Notes under the pieces: model-generated
Database searches by the model: none
What the model was told of the DNA's origin: nothing
What the model saw: only the letters and a program-made list of their open reading frames with translations
Shown here: in pieces, positions 1-6,604 of the stretch
Layout: every line of letters starts with the position of its first letter
Numbering within the stretch: position 1 is the first letter of the stretch
IMG/VR virus record: IMGVR_UViG_3300032048_000014
Coordinates: 1-24,842 of that record
Direction: 5' to 3' (one strand)
Source of the DNA: a virus
DNA length: 24,842 nucleotides
Translations under genes and position numbers: made by a program

Positions 1-1
1 A

Positions 2-160
2 TCTGTTATAGAGCACAATCATCAAACTATAGATAAGAATGGTTTAAATTCAGAAACAGACAAAGGTACAGCAAATCTCAAAGATTGGCATTTTGCGTTT
101 AGAGCTTTTGATACAAGAGGTGGTGGTTTAATGTCTGGCTTTATAGGAGGAAGGAAATAA
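2..160 (+). CDS. 3' end of an unidentified gene (partial)
   Basis: Only the last 52 codons are inside the window; the 5' end lies upstream. The frame is open from base 2 and stops at TAA 158-160, sharing its last base with the next ATG (TAATG), which is typical of translationally coupled phage genes. The visible tail contains DWHFAFRAFDTRGGG and ends with MSGFIGGRK, so it is glycine-rich and basic at the C-terminus. The family cannot be recognised from this fragment. A structural or tail-related protein is possible because the next genes include a LamG-type protein, but that is only inference from position. Confidence 0.6.
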   Translation, partial: SVIEHNHQTIDKNGLNSETDKGTANLKDWHFAFRAFDTRGGGLMSGFIGGRK

Positions 161-582
161 TGAAAACACAACTATTAGCAACATTTTGTAAGAGAAATAG
201 ATTATACGAATCAATAGATTTGATTATAGCTTGTAACGATATAGTATTTGATAAGATATATGTATTTCAGAACGAAAACGATTATCATCAATTGATATGT
301 ACATATAATATAGAAATATCTGATGATTTTATCGATGGTACAGTAGATACAATTTCTATACACAGAAAGAAACAATCAAATTCATTATACACAATTAATG
401 CACTTAATGAGTTAGTTAAGAAACTAAACAATGGTGTATTAGATAATTCATTCCCAATACCCTGGGAAAATTATAGAAATCGCATGTTATTGACAAATGA
501 TGAAGGCTTATATGAAATACCAACAAGAGTATATTCTATCATACATACAAAAACATGGAAATCTGATTTTGATGAGAAATAA
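160..582 (+). CDS. hypothetical phage protein, 140 aa
   Basis: Starts at ATG 160, overlapping the preceding stop by one base, with AGGAGG (146-151) about 8 bases upstream as a strong ribosome binding site. It is a soluble-looking alpha/beta protein with no membrane segment or signal peptide. The middle carries a basic stretch (SIHRKKQSNSLYTINALNEL) followed by an amphipathic helix and a tryptophan/tyrosine-rich segment (IPWENYRNRMLL). It resembles small conserved proteins of T4-like marine phages as I remember them, but no function can be assigned. The coupling to both neighbours suggests co-expression with the LamG protein gene that starts three bases after its stop. Confidence 0.75.
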   Translation: MKTQLLATFCKRNRLYESIDLIIACNDIVFDKIYVFQNENDYHQLICTYNIEISDDFIDGTVDTISIHRKKQSNSLYTINALNELVKKLNNGVLDNSFPIPWENYRNRMLLTNDEGLYEIPTRVYSIIHTKTWKSDFDEK

Positions 583-585
583 ATT

Positions 586-1842
586 ATGCCAACTATAGAA
601 GAAATAAAAACAGCATTAGGTGGTGCTAAATCATCTAAAATTCAGGAATCATTCCAGAAGTATTCAGCAGAATTACCAAGTTCTGCAAAATTATTTGCAC
701 CTATTGAAAAATTGGAAGGTGAGATAAGAGATAAAGATAAGATTATTGAAAATTTAAAGAATGAGTCTATTGAATTAAAGAACCAAGTTTCTAAAGTAGA
801 AGAAGAGAAATCTACTATTTTAAAAGAATTAGAGAAATCAAGATGGTTAGAAAGTAAAGCTGTCGTAGCAACAAAAAAAGTATATGACGATAAAGTTGAA
901 ACAATTATTAATGAAAATGTAGATTCAAAGATAATCCCTGTGTTAACAGCCGTTGGAAGAAGAAAACAAGGTAATCAACAATTAACTTGGAGTAATTGGT
1001 TAAAGATAACTGAGAATAGGTATTTGTTCCAAGTAAATGAAAGTATAGCTAAAAGTGTTTATAACTCTACCAATGACTATATACATAAGAAATTGGGCAT
1101 GATGGAGAAAAGCCCACCACGCGGAGGCGGAGTTCCAGCTATTAAAATTTACGGACTTGACTTTGATGGTCTTACTAATGAAGTTACAACTAATTTTTCA
1201 GGTAGTGGTGCTACACCTTTAAATAAAACCTATTCGTGGTGGATGAAATCAACTGAAACCGCTAGGAATTATTCTGTATTTGGTTATGGTACTAATAAAA
1301 GAGGAACTTTCACTCCAAATTTTAGTAGTGGTAGGGTTTTAATGTGGAATGGAAATAGCTGGTATACATATTGGGATGATACTTCTGCTCAAGATGATGG
1401 TGAATGGCATCATTGGATGGTATATAATGATGTAGAAACAATAGTAGATTCTAAATTATATGTAGATGGAACATTACAAAATGTAGAAAGAAATGTTACA
1501 TCTGGAACAGTATCAAATTTATTAACTTACACACAACCATTAACTATTGGTGCATATAAAAATAATTCAACTAATACTGGTCATCATTTTGAAGGTTCTA
1601 TAACAAACTTTGCAGTATACTCAGGAGATAAAACAGATGATGCTTCTGCTCATTATAATAATGGAACACCTAAAGATTTAAGTGGTGAATCAGATTTACA
1701 AGGTTATTGGAAAATGGACGAGGGTAAAGGTTCAACTGTAACTGATCGAAGTGGTGAGGGTAATGATGGTACAATTGACGGAGCATCATGGTTTACAATA
1801 TTGGATACACAGGGGCGTGAAGGCGTATCGTTAAAAATTTGA
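586..1842 (+). CDS. coiled-coil protein with C-terminal LamG/concanavalin-like domain
   Basis: 418 aa. Residues about 40-90 form a charged heptad-like coiled coil (KLEGEIRDKDKIIENLKNE and following). Residues about 185-405 show a LamG jelly-roll pattern: the LDFDGL opening, a WWMKS strand, the characteristic DGEWHHWMVYND followed by KLYVDGTLQN, and a C-terminal YWKMDEGKGSTVTDRSGEGN motif. LamG folds in phages usually bind carbohydrate or serve as adhesin, tail-fibre or virion-decoration modules, so a surface role is likely but inferred. A short linker, SPPRGGGVPA (about residues 177-186), joins the two halves and is encoded by an unusually GC-rich stretch for this genome, which looks like a module junction. 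Start ATG 586 lies three bases after the previous stop, with GAG at 574-576. Confidence 0.8.
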   Translation: MPTIEEIKTALGGAKSSKIQESFQKYSAELPSSAKLFAPIEKLEGEIRDKDKIIENLKNESIELKNQVSKVEEEKSTILKELEKSRWLESKAVVATKKVYDDKVETIINENVDSKIIPVLTAVGRRKQGNQQLTWSNWLKITENRYLFQVNESIAKSVYNSTNDYIHKKLGMMEKSPPRGGGVPAIKIYGLDFDGLTNEVTTNFSGSGATPLNKTYSWWMKSTETARNYSVFGYGTNKRGTFTPNFSSGRVLMWNGNSWYTYWDDTSAQDDGEWHHWMVYNDVETIVDSKLYVDGTLQNVERNVTSGTVSNLLTYTQPLTIGAYKNNSTNTGHHFEGSITNFAVYSGDKTDDASAHYNNGTPKDLSGESDLQGYWKMDEGKGSTVTDRSGEGNDGTIDGASWFTILDTQGREGVSLKI

Positions 1843-1872
1843 TTTTGAAGAAAAATAAAATGTATTTTGGGG

Positions 1873-1899
1873 AATATATATAATACTTATTTATGTATG
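1873..1899 (+). promoter_or_regulatory. promoter-like AT motif upstream of gene 32
   Basis: The 127-base gap 1843-1969 is the largest between genes in the window. It holds a TATAAT (1879-1884) inside AATATATATAATACTTAT. A 13-base identical run (AATATATATAATA) plus TTAT recurs in the gap before nrdJ (6558-6575), and ATACTTAT...TATGTAT recurs before gene 45. No good -35 box is visible 17 bases upstream (1856-1861 reads TAAAAT), so recognition may be phage-modified or extended. The leader to the gp32 ATG would be about 75 bases. No pseudoknot operator like that of T4 gene 32 could be established by eye. Confidence 0.5.
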
Positions 1900-1969
1900 A
1901 AAATGGTTACACAAGTAACAATAACAATTGAACAATTAAACTTAATTAATAACAAATAGGAGATATCAA

Positions 1970-2725
1970 ATGGATATTAACGCATTGAAGAAGCGTCTAG
2001 GTCAACTTCAAATCACAAACAATCGTACCTCAAATCTATGGAAGCCTTCGCCAGGCACAACTCAAGTAAGAATCGTACCTTATAAACACAATAAGGACAA
2101 CCCTTTCATCGAGTTATTTTTTCATTATGATTTAGGTAGAAAATCTTATCTCTCACCAATGTCATTTGGTCGTCCTGACCCAATCGAAGAGTTTTCTCAA
2201 AAACTTAAAGCTTCGGGTAATAAGGAAGACTATCAATTAGCTCGTAAGATCGAATCTAAAATGAGAACGTTTGCTCCAGTAGTAATTCGTGGTGAAGAAA
2301 CACAAGGTGTTAAGTTTTGGGGTTTTGGAAAGACAGTTTATCAAGAACTACTTTCTATTATAGCTGATCCTGATTACGGTGATATTACTGATCAAATGAA
2401 TGGTCGTGATATTACAGTAGAGTTCAAGACAGCTGAAGAAATTGGTGCTTCGTTTCCAAAAACAAATATCAGGGTTAAACCAAATCAAACCCCGATTACG
2501 GAAGATGCTACTCTTCTTGAAAATCTAATGGATAACCAAAAGGATATTACTGAAATTTATCAGGAACAATCTTATGATGAACTTACAGAAGTTCTGAATA
2601 ATTGGTTAAACCCAGAAGAATCAGAAGAATCAGAAGAGAAACCTGTAACTAAATCCGAAGTTAAAGAAGATGTAAAATCAACTGAGGATGTTTCAGCAGC
2701 ATTTGACGATCTGTTTAATAACTAA
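1970..2725 (+). CDS. 32: single-stranded DNA-binding protein (gp32 family)
   Basis: 251 aa; coats ssDNA at the replication fork and in recombination and organises the helicase, polymerase and recombinase. Evidence: a basic N-terminal patch (residues 7-9, KKR) like the LAST/LAR region of gp32; an OB-fold core with WKPSPGTTQVRIVPY, FHYDLG and KFWGFGKTVYQELL; and an acidic, Ser/Glu-rich C-terminal tail ending in AAFDDLFNN, which in this family recruits partners. It is shorter than T4 gp32 (301 aa) and has no cysteine at all, so the zinc site of T4 gp32 is absent. Start ATG 1970 has TAGGAG at 1957-1962. The gene is followed by a strong stem-loop and then uvsX. Confidence 0.93.
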   Translation: MDINALKKRLGQLQITNNRTSNLWKPSPGTTQVRIVPYKHNKDNPFIELFFHYDLGRKSYLSPMSFGRPDPIEEFSQKLKASGNKEDYQLARKIESKMRTFAPVVIRGEETQGVKFWGFGKTVYQELLSIIADPDYGDITDQMNGRDITVEFKTAEEIGASFPKTNIRVKPNQTPITEDATLLENLMDNQKDITEIYQEQSYDELTEVLNNWLNPEESEESEEKPVTKSEVKEDVKSTEDVSAAFDDLFNN

Positions 2726-2742
2726 TAGAAGACAAGTAAGTT

Positions 2743-2772
2743 GGGGGGTGAGAGTTCCGACTTTCGCTCCCC
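2743..2772 (+). promoter_or_regulatory. 12-bp stem-loop between gene 32 and uvsX
   Basis: Bases 2743-2754 (GGGGGGTGAGAG) pair completely, with three G-T wobbles, to 2761-2772 (CTTTCGCTCCCC) around the loop TTCCGA. It starts 18 bases after the gene 32 stop and ends about 16 bases before the uvsX ribosome binding site (AGGAG, 2789-2793). It is by far the most GC-rich structure in the gaps. There is no run of T after the stem (TAAGTTATATAAATTT follows), so it is at most a leaky terminator. A 3' mRNA-stabilising or processing element that lets gp32 be made in excess over UvsX fits equally well. Confidence 0.65.
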
Positions 2773-2800
2773 TAAGTTATATAAATTTAGGAGACATTGT

Positions 2801-3898
2801 ATGTCAACAAGAGACGAATTGGCAGGGCAACTTGCCGCTAGTTTAAATAAAACTTTTAAAGATACTAAAGTTGCTTATTTTCTTGATGGTAGTGATACAA
2901 CACCCACCGATATAAAAGAATTTATTTCTACAGGTTCTACATTATTAGATTTAGCAATTTCTAATAGACCACACGGTGGAGCTGCAGTAGGTAGAATTAC
3001 AGAAATCAATGGATTGGAATCGAGTGGCAAATCATTAGTTGGTGCACATCTTTTAGCTGAAACTCAGAAAAAAGGTGGTGTAGCAGTTTATATAGATACT
3101 GAAACATCAGTTAGTCAAGACTTTTTAAAAGTTATTGGTGTAGATGTAGGTAGTATGTTATATCTACATTTAGAAACAGTTGAAAATATATTCCAGGCGG
3201 TTGAAGAAATCGTATCTAAGGTTCGTGAATCAGATAAAAATAGGTTAGTAACCATTCTTGTAGATTCACTTGCAGCTGCATCTACAAATGTAGAGATGGA
3301 AGCAGATTTTGATAAAGAAGGATGGGCTACTTCCAAAGCAATTATTGTTTCAAAAGCATTAAGAAAGATTACTCAAATGATTGGTAGACAAAGAATTGCT
3401 CTTGTGTTTACTAATCAATTACGTGCTAAGTTAGGGGTTATGTTCGGTGATCCTTGGACTACAAGTGGTGGTAAAGCACTACCATTCCACGCATCTACAA
3501 GAATTAGATTGAAAAACAAAGGTCAGATTAAAGATGCTAAGAAGAATACGATTGGTATGACGATACTTGCACAAGTTGTCAAGAATCGTTTAGGTCCACC
3601 TTTGAGAAGTTGTGAGTTCCCTCTATATTTTGAGAGTGGTATTGACGATGTGGGTAGTTGGTTAAAAGTAATGAAAGACCATAAGATTGTAAAACAAGCT
3701 GGTGCTTGGTATACTATAATCGATCACTTAGGAGCAGAACACAAATTTCAATCAAAAGAATTCGGAGAGAAGTTATCAGATCCTGATTTCAAAACATTTG
3801 TTTATGACCAAATTTGCGAAAAAGTTATATTGAAGTATGATATGAAAGATATAGGAATTGATGATGTGATTGAAACAGATGAGGTAGTTGGTGAATAA
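2801..3898 (+). CDS. uvsX: UvsX/RecA-family recombinase
   Basis: 365 aa from ATG 2801, chosen over an upstream in-frame start at 2741 because AGGAG (2789-2793) sits 7 bases before it and the upstream codons lie across a hairpin. It forms a filament on gp32-coated ssDNA and drives strand exchange and recombination-dependent replication. Walker A is GLESSGKS (residues 71-78), nearer to bacterial RecA than to T4 UvsX. Walker B is TILVDSLAA (Asp at about 155). The L1/L2-like region includes VFTNQLRAKLGVMFGDP, TTSGGKALPFHAS and VVKNRLGPP. Its stop overlaps the RNase H start by one base (TAATG). Confidence 0.92.
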   Translation: MSTRDELAGQLAASLNKTFKDTKVAYFLDGSDTTPTDIKEFISTGSTLLDLAISNRPHGGAAVGRITEINGLESSGKSLVGAHLLAETQKKGGVAVYIDTETSVSQDFLKVIGVDVGSMLYLHLETVENIFQAVEEIVSKVRESDKNRLVTILVDSLAAASTNVEMEADFDKEGWATSKAIIVSKALRKITQMIGRQRIALVFTNQLRAKLGVMFGDPWTTSGGKALPFHASTRIRLKNKGQIKDAKKNTIGMTILAQVVKNRLGPPLRSCEFPLYFESGIDDVGSWLKVMKDHKIVKQAGAWYTIIDHLGAEHKFQSKEFGEKLSDPDFKTFVYDQICEKVILKYDMKDIGIDDVIETDEVVGE

Positions 3899-4962
3899 TG
3901 TCAAATGCCAGATACCTTTCAATCCTGAATGAGATAAAGAAAAAAGGTGGTTCTGTAGACTTTCAGAACACAAATAAGAAAGTCTTAATAGTCGACGGTT
4001 TGAACACTTTTATTAGAGTGTTCAGCGTAATGCCGACTCTAAACGAAAACGGTATTCATGTTGGTGGCATTGTTGGTTTCCTTAAAAGTATAGGATTTGC
4101 CATAAATATGTTTAATCCCACCCGAACTATCATTGTATTTGATGGTAAGGGTGGGAGTAACCGCCGTCGTAAATTATATTCTGAATACAAAAATAAACGT
4201 AGAACTTCTTACAGAGTCAATAGAGTAGATAATATTGGTGGTAATATTGATGATGAAAGAAAAAATATGTATATGCAGCTCAGAAGAGTTGCAGATTATC
4301 TTGAATTATTACCATTAACCACTATATCCGTAGATGGTATCGAAGCAGATGATGCTATAGCATATATTGCAAAAAATGTAATCAAAGATGGTGAGAAAGT
4401 CATTATGTCAACCGATAAAGATTTCTTACAGTTAGTATCTGATGATATCAAAGTTTGGTCTCCCACAAAAAAGAAATTATATGATAGAGAAGCAGTTTTA
4501 GAAGAGTATTGTATAACTGCAGAGAACTTTATTATGGCTAAAATATTTGAAGGAGATAAATCTGATAATATAAATGGTGTCAAGGGAATAGCAACTAAAA
4601 CTTTGGTAAAAAACATACCATCTTTGAGTGAAGAATCTAATAATTATAATTTACAGGAGATATATAAATACGCACATCAACATAAAGATGATGGTAATAA
4701 TTTTTTTGTTAAGATACTACAGAATAAAGAATTACTTGAGCGTAATTATAAATTGATGCAATTAGAAGATGTAAATATTAGTGCTTCAACTAAAACAAAA
4801 TTAATTGATGTAGTTAGAGGTCCTATAAGAAGGTTAATAAAATATAAATTCGAAACCATGTTCATGGAAGATAGATTATTTCAAAATTTGCCAAATGTAA
4901 GTAGTTGGTTAGCTCAGAATTTTACCACGATGGATAAATATGCGGAGCAAACTAATGGGTAG
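3898..4962 (+). CDS. rnh: RNase H / flap endonuclease, 5'-3' exonuclease family
   Basis: 354 aa (T4 RNase H has 305). It removes RNA primers and 5' flaps during lagging-strand maturation. FEN-family acidic clusters are visible in order: VLIVDGLN near residue 30, IIVFDGKGGSNRRR near residue 80 with a basic patch after it, VDGIEADDAIAY near residues 145-155, MSTDKDFLQL near residue 170, and FEGDKSDNINGVKGIATKTL near residue 220, the last being the helix-hairpin-helix-like segment. ATG 3898 overlaps the uvsX stop. The gene lies in a block with uvsX and helicase, matching a lagging-strand/repair function. Confidence 0.9.
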   Translation: MSNARYLSILNEIKKKGGSVDFQNTNKKVLIVDGLNTFIRVFSVMPTLNENGIHVGGIVGFLKSIGFAINMFNPTRTIIVFDGKGGSNRRRKLYSEYKNKRRTSYRVNRVDNIGGNIDDERKNMYMQLRRVADYLELLPLTTISVDGIEADDAIAYIAKNVIKDGEKVIMSTDKDFLQLVSDDIKVWSPTKKKLYDREAVLEEYCITAENFIMAKIFEGDKSDNINGVKGIATKTLVKNIPSLSEESNNYNLQEIYKYAHQHKDDGNNFFVKILQNKELLERNYKLMQLEDVNISASTKTKLIDVVRGPIRRLIKYKFETMFMEDRLFQNLPNVSSWLAQNFTTMDKYAEQTNG

Positions 4963-5134
4963 GAAAAAAAGATATTTTACTGTTAAGGAAAAGAAAGAAG
5001 CTCAAAAAAAATGGCAAATGGATTACTATTATAGAAATAAAGAAGATATTCTGAAGAAAATGAAAGAAAAATACAGACAACGGAAATTAAATTTAGGTAG
5101 ATCAAAATTGACAAAGGAGTTATATGGAGAATAA
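4955..5134 (+). CDS. small basic protein between rnh and helicase genes
   Basis: 59 aa from ATG 4955, preferred over ATG 4940 because GGAG (4943-4946) lies 8 bases upstream of it. It overlaps rnh by 8 bases and the helicase gene by 11 bases, so the three are translationally coupled. It is very lysine/arginine-rich and predicted helical, with EAQKKWQMDYYYRNKEDILK followed by KMKEKYRQRK. This pattern resembles the basic N-terminal helices found before HNH endonuclease domains, but no HNH motif is present. The position directly before the replicative helicase suggests a nucleic-acid-binding accessory role such as helicase loading, which is inference only. Confidence 0.7.
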   Translation: MGRKKRYFTVKEKKEAQKKWQMDYYYRNKEDILKKMKEKYRQRKLNLGRSKLTKELYGE

Positions 5135-6497
5135 TTCTTTAACTCAGTTTGGAACAAGTTTTCAATCAAAGATTATTACGTCTTGTTTAATAGATACTAT
5201 GTTTTTACAAACTGTTATGGAAGTTCTTCAGCCAGAATACTTTGAGTCTGATGCAAATAGTTGGATAGTTAAAGAAATATATAAATACTTTGTAAAATAT
5301 AAAACTACACCAACATTAGAAGCTTTAAAGATAGCAGTAGATGATGTAGAGAATGATGTATTAAAATTAACTATTGTTGAAGCATTAAAAGAATCTTGGA
5401 GATATAGAGAAGCAAATGATTTACCATTTGTTCAAGAAAAAACATTAGAATTTTGTAAAAATCAAGTTCTCAAATCTGCTATATTAGAATCTGCTAATCT
5501 TCTTGAAAGTCAAAATTATGATGGTATAAAAACAGTTATAGATGCTGCTATGAAAGCAGGAACTCCTGTTGATATTGGACATGATTATAATGTAGGTATT
5601 GAAGAGAGATTGACTAAATCTACAAGAATTACTATAAAAACGCCTTGGGATATAATAAATGAAGTTATGGATGGTGGATTGGGTGAAGGAGAGTTGGGTG
5701 TTGTAGTTGCGCCAGCAGGTGTTGGTAAGACTTGGTTACTTCAGACAATTGCAGCAGGCGCAATCAAGAGAGGATTTACAGTAGCACATTATACCTTAGA
5801 ATTAAATGAAACATATGTTGGTTTGAGATATGATACAATTTTTAGTGGTATATCCACACAAAATATTAAGTTTCAAAAAGAAGAAGTTAAAAAAATAATT
5901 GATTCACTTGAAGGTAGAATGATTATTAAATACTATCCAACACGTGCAGCAACTGTTAATACACTTTCAGCACATTTAAAACAATTAGAATTGAAAAGTA
6001 TAAAACCTGATTTAGTTATAGTTGATTATGCAGATATATTGAGAGATAATAGTGGTATGAGAGAGGTAAGGCATCAGTTAGGTGCTGTTTATGAAGATTT
6101 AAGAGGATTAGCTGGTGAGTTCAAAGTTCCAATATGGACTGCATCACAAGCCAATCGTTCAGCGTTAGAAGAAGAAGTGATTGAAGCAACAAAGGTTGCA
6201 GAAGCATATAGTAAGATTATGATAGCTGATTTTGTGTTGAGTATAAGTAGACAAGCACAAGACAAGTTAAGTCATACTGCAAGATGCCACATTATCAAAA
6301 ACAGATTTGGTATTGATGGTATAACTTACCCAATGAGTATGAATACTAATCTCGGTAAGATAGATATCTATGCTGGTAATAGTCAACCAGGTAAAGAACA
6401 ACAAGGTAAAATGGATAATAGTGAAGAATTTAAGAGACAATTATTAGCAAGCAAGTATAAAGATATGAAAAAAAGTGAAGTAGAAGGCTTCGAGTAA
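5124..6497 (+). CDS. 41: replicative DNA helicase (gp41, DnaB family)
   Basis: 457 aa (T4 gp41 has 475). Hexameric 5'-3' helicase that unwinds the fork on the lagging-strand template. An N-terminal helical domain covers about residues 1-150. The RecA-like ATPase core has Walker A APAGVGKT (residues 196-203) after GGLGEGELGVVV, a YTLELNE segment typical of DnaB proteins, Walker B PDLVIVDYADIL, and TASQANRSALE (sensor-like Q). The C-terminus is a charged Lys/Glu tail. Start ATG 5124 lies inside the preceding small gene, with AAAGGAG (5113-5119) just upstream. Confidence 0.93.
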   Translation: MENNSLTQFGTSFQSKIITSCLIDTMFLQTVMEVLQPEYFESDANSWIVKEIYKYFVKYKTTPTLEALKIAVDDVENDVLKLTIVEALKESWRYREANDLPFVQEKTLEFCKNQVLKSAILESANLLESQNYDGIKTVIDAAMKAGTPVDIGHDYNVGIEERLTKSTRITIKTPWDIINEVMDGGLGEGELGVVVAPAGVGKTWLLQTIAAGAIKRGFTVAHYTLELNETYVGLRYDTIFSGISTQNIKFQKEEVKKIIDSLEGRMIIKYYPTRAATVNTLSAHLKQLELKSIKPDLVIVDYADILRDNSGMREVRHQLGAVYEDLRGLAGEFKVPIWTASQANRSALEEEVIEATKVAEAYSKIMIADFVLSISRQAQDKLSHTARCHIIKNRFGIDGITYPMSMNTNLGKIDIYAGNSQPGKEQQGKMDNSEEFKRQLLASKYKDMKKSEVEGFE

Positions 6498-6540
6498 AAC
6501 TAATAAGAAAAAATTATTTAAAAATCATAAAAATTTTAAA

Positions 6541-6569
6541 TAGTTTGTTTTTAATTTAATATATATAAT
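6541..6569 (+). promoter_or_regulatory. sigma70-like promoter upstream of nrdJ
   Basis: The 107-base gap 6498-6604 contains TAGTTT (6541-6546), a 17-base spacer and a perfect TATAAT (6564-6569). The surrounding AATATATATAATA is identical to 13 bases before gene 32, so a shared phage promoter type is likely. Just upstream, ATTTAAAA (6516-6523) and TTTTAAAT (6534-6541) form an AT-only inverted repeat followed by T-rich DNA. This could be a weak terminator for the helicase transcript, but it is too weak to call. No B12 riboswitch or NrdR box is apparent. Confidence 0.5.
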
Positions 6570-6604
6570 AGTTATATTTTGGGAAGGGTTAATAAAGGAA
6601 AACA

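Noticed and set aside
2617-2643. Short GAA-TCA codon repeat in the gp32 tail
   Set aside because: It is just the Glu/Ser-rich acidic tail written with the same codons; no array or regulatory meaning is apparent.
2741-2800. Upstream in-frame start for uvsX
   Set aside because: The 20 extra codons run through the GC-rich hairpin, have no ribosome binding site, and the ATG at 2801 has AGGAG at ideal spacing.
4296-4616. Minus-strand open frame inside rnh (and similar ones at 3115-3336, 7536-7835, 8485-8724, 9732-9950, 16040-16234, 18211-18429, 20783-20965, 21491-21748)
   Set aside because: All are antisense shadows of convincing + strand genes, with low-complexity Ser/Ile/Leu/Phe-rich translations and no family motifs.
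6498-6604. B12 riboswitch or NrdR box before nrdJ
   Set aside because: The gap is too short for a cobalamin riboswitch, and the palindromic AT run lacks the C/G positions of the NrdR box and also occurs before gene 32.
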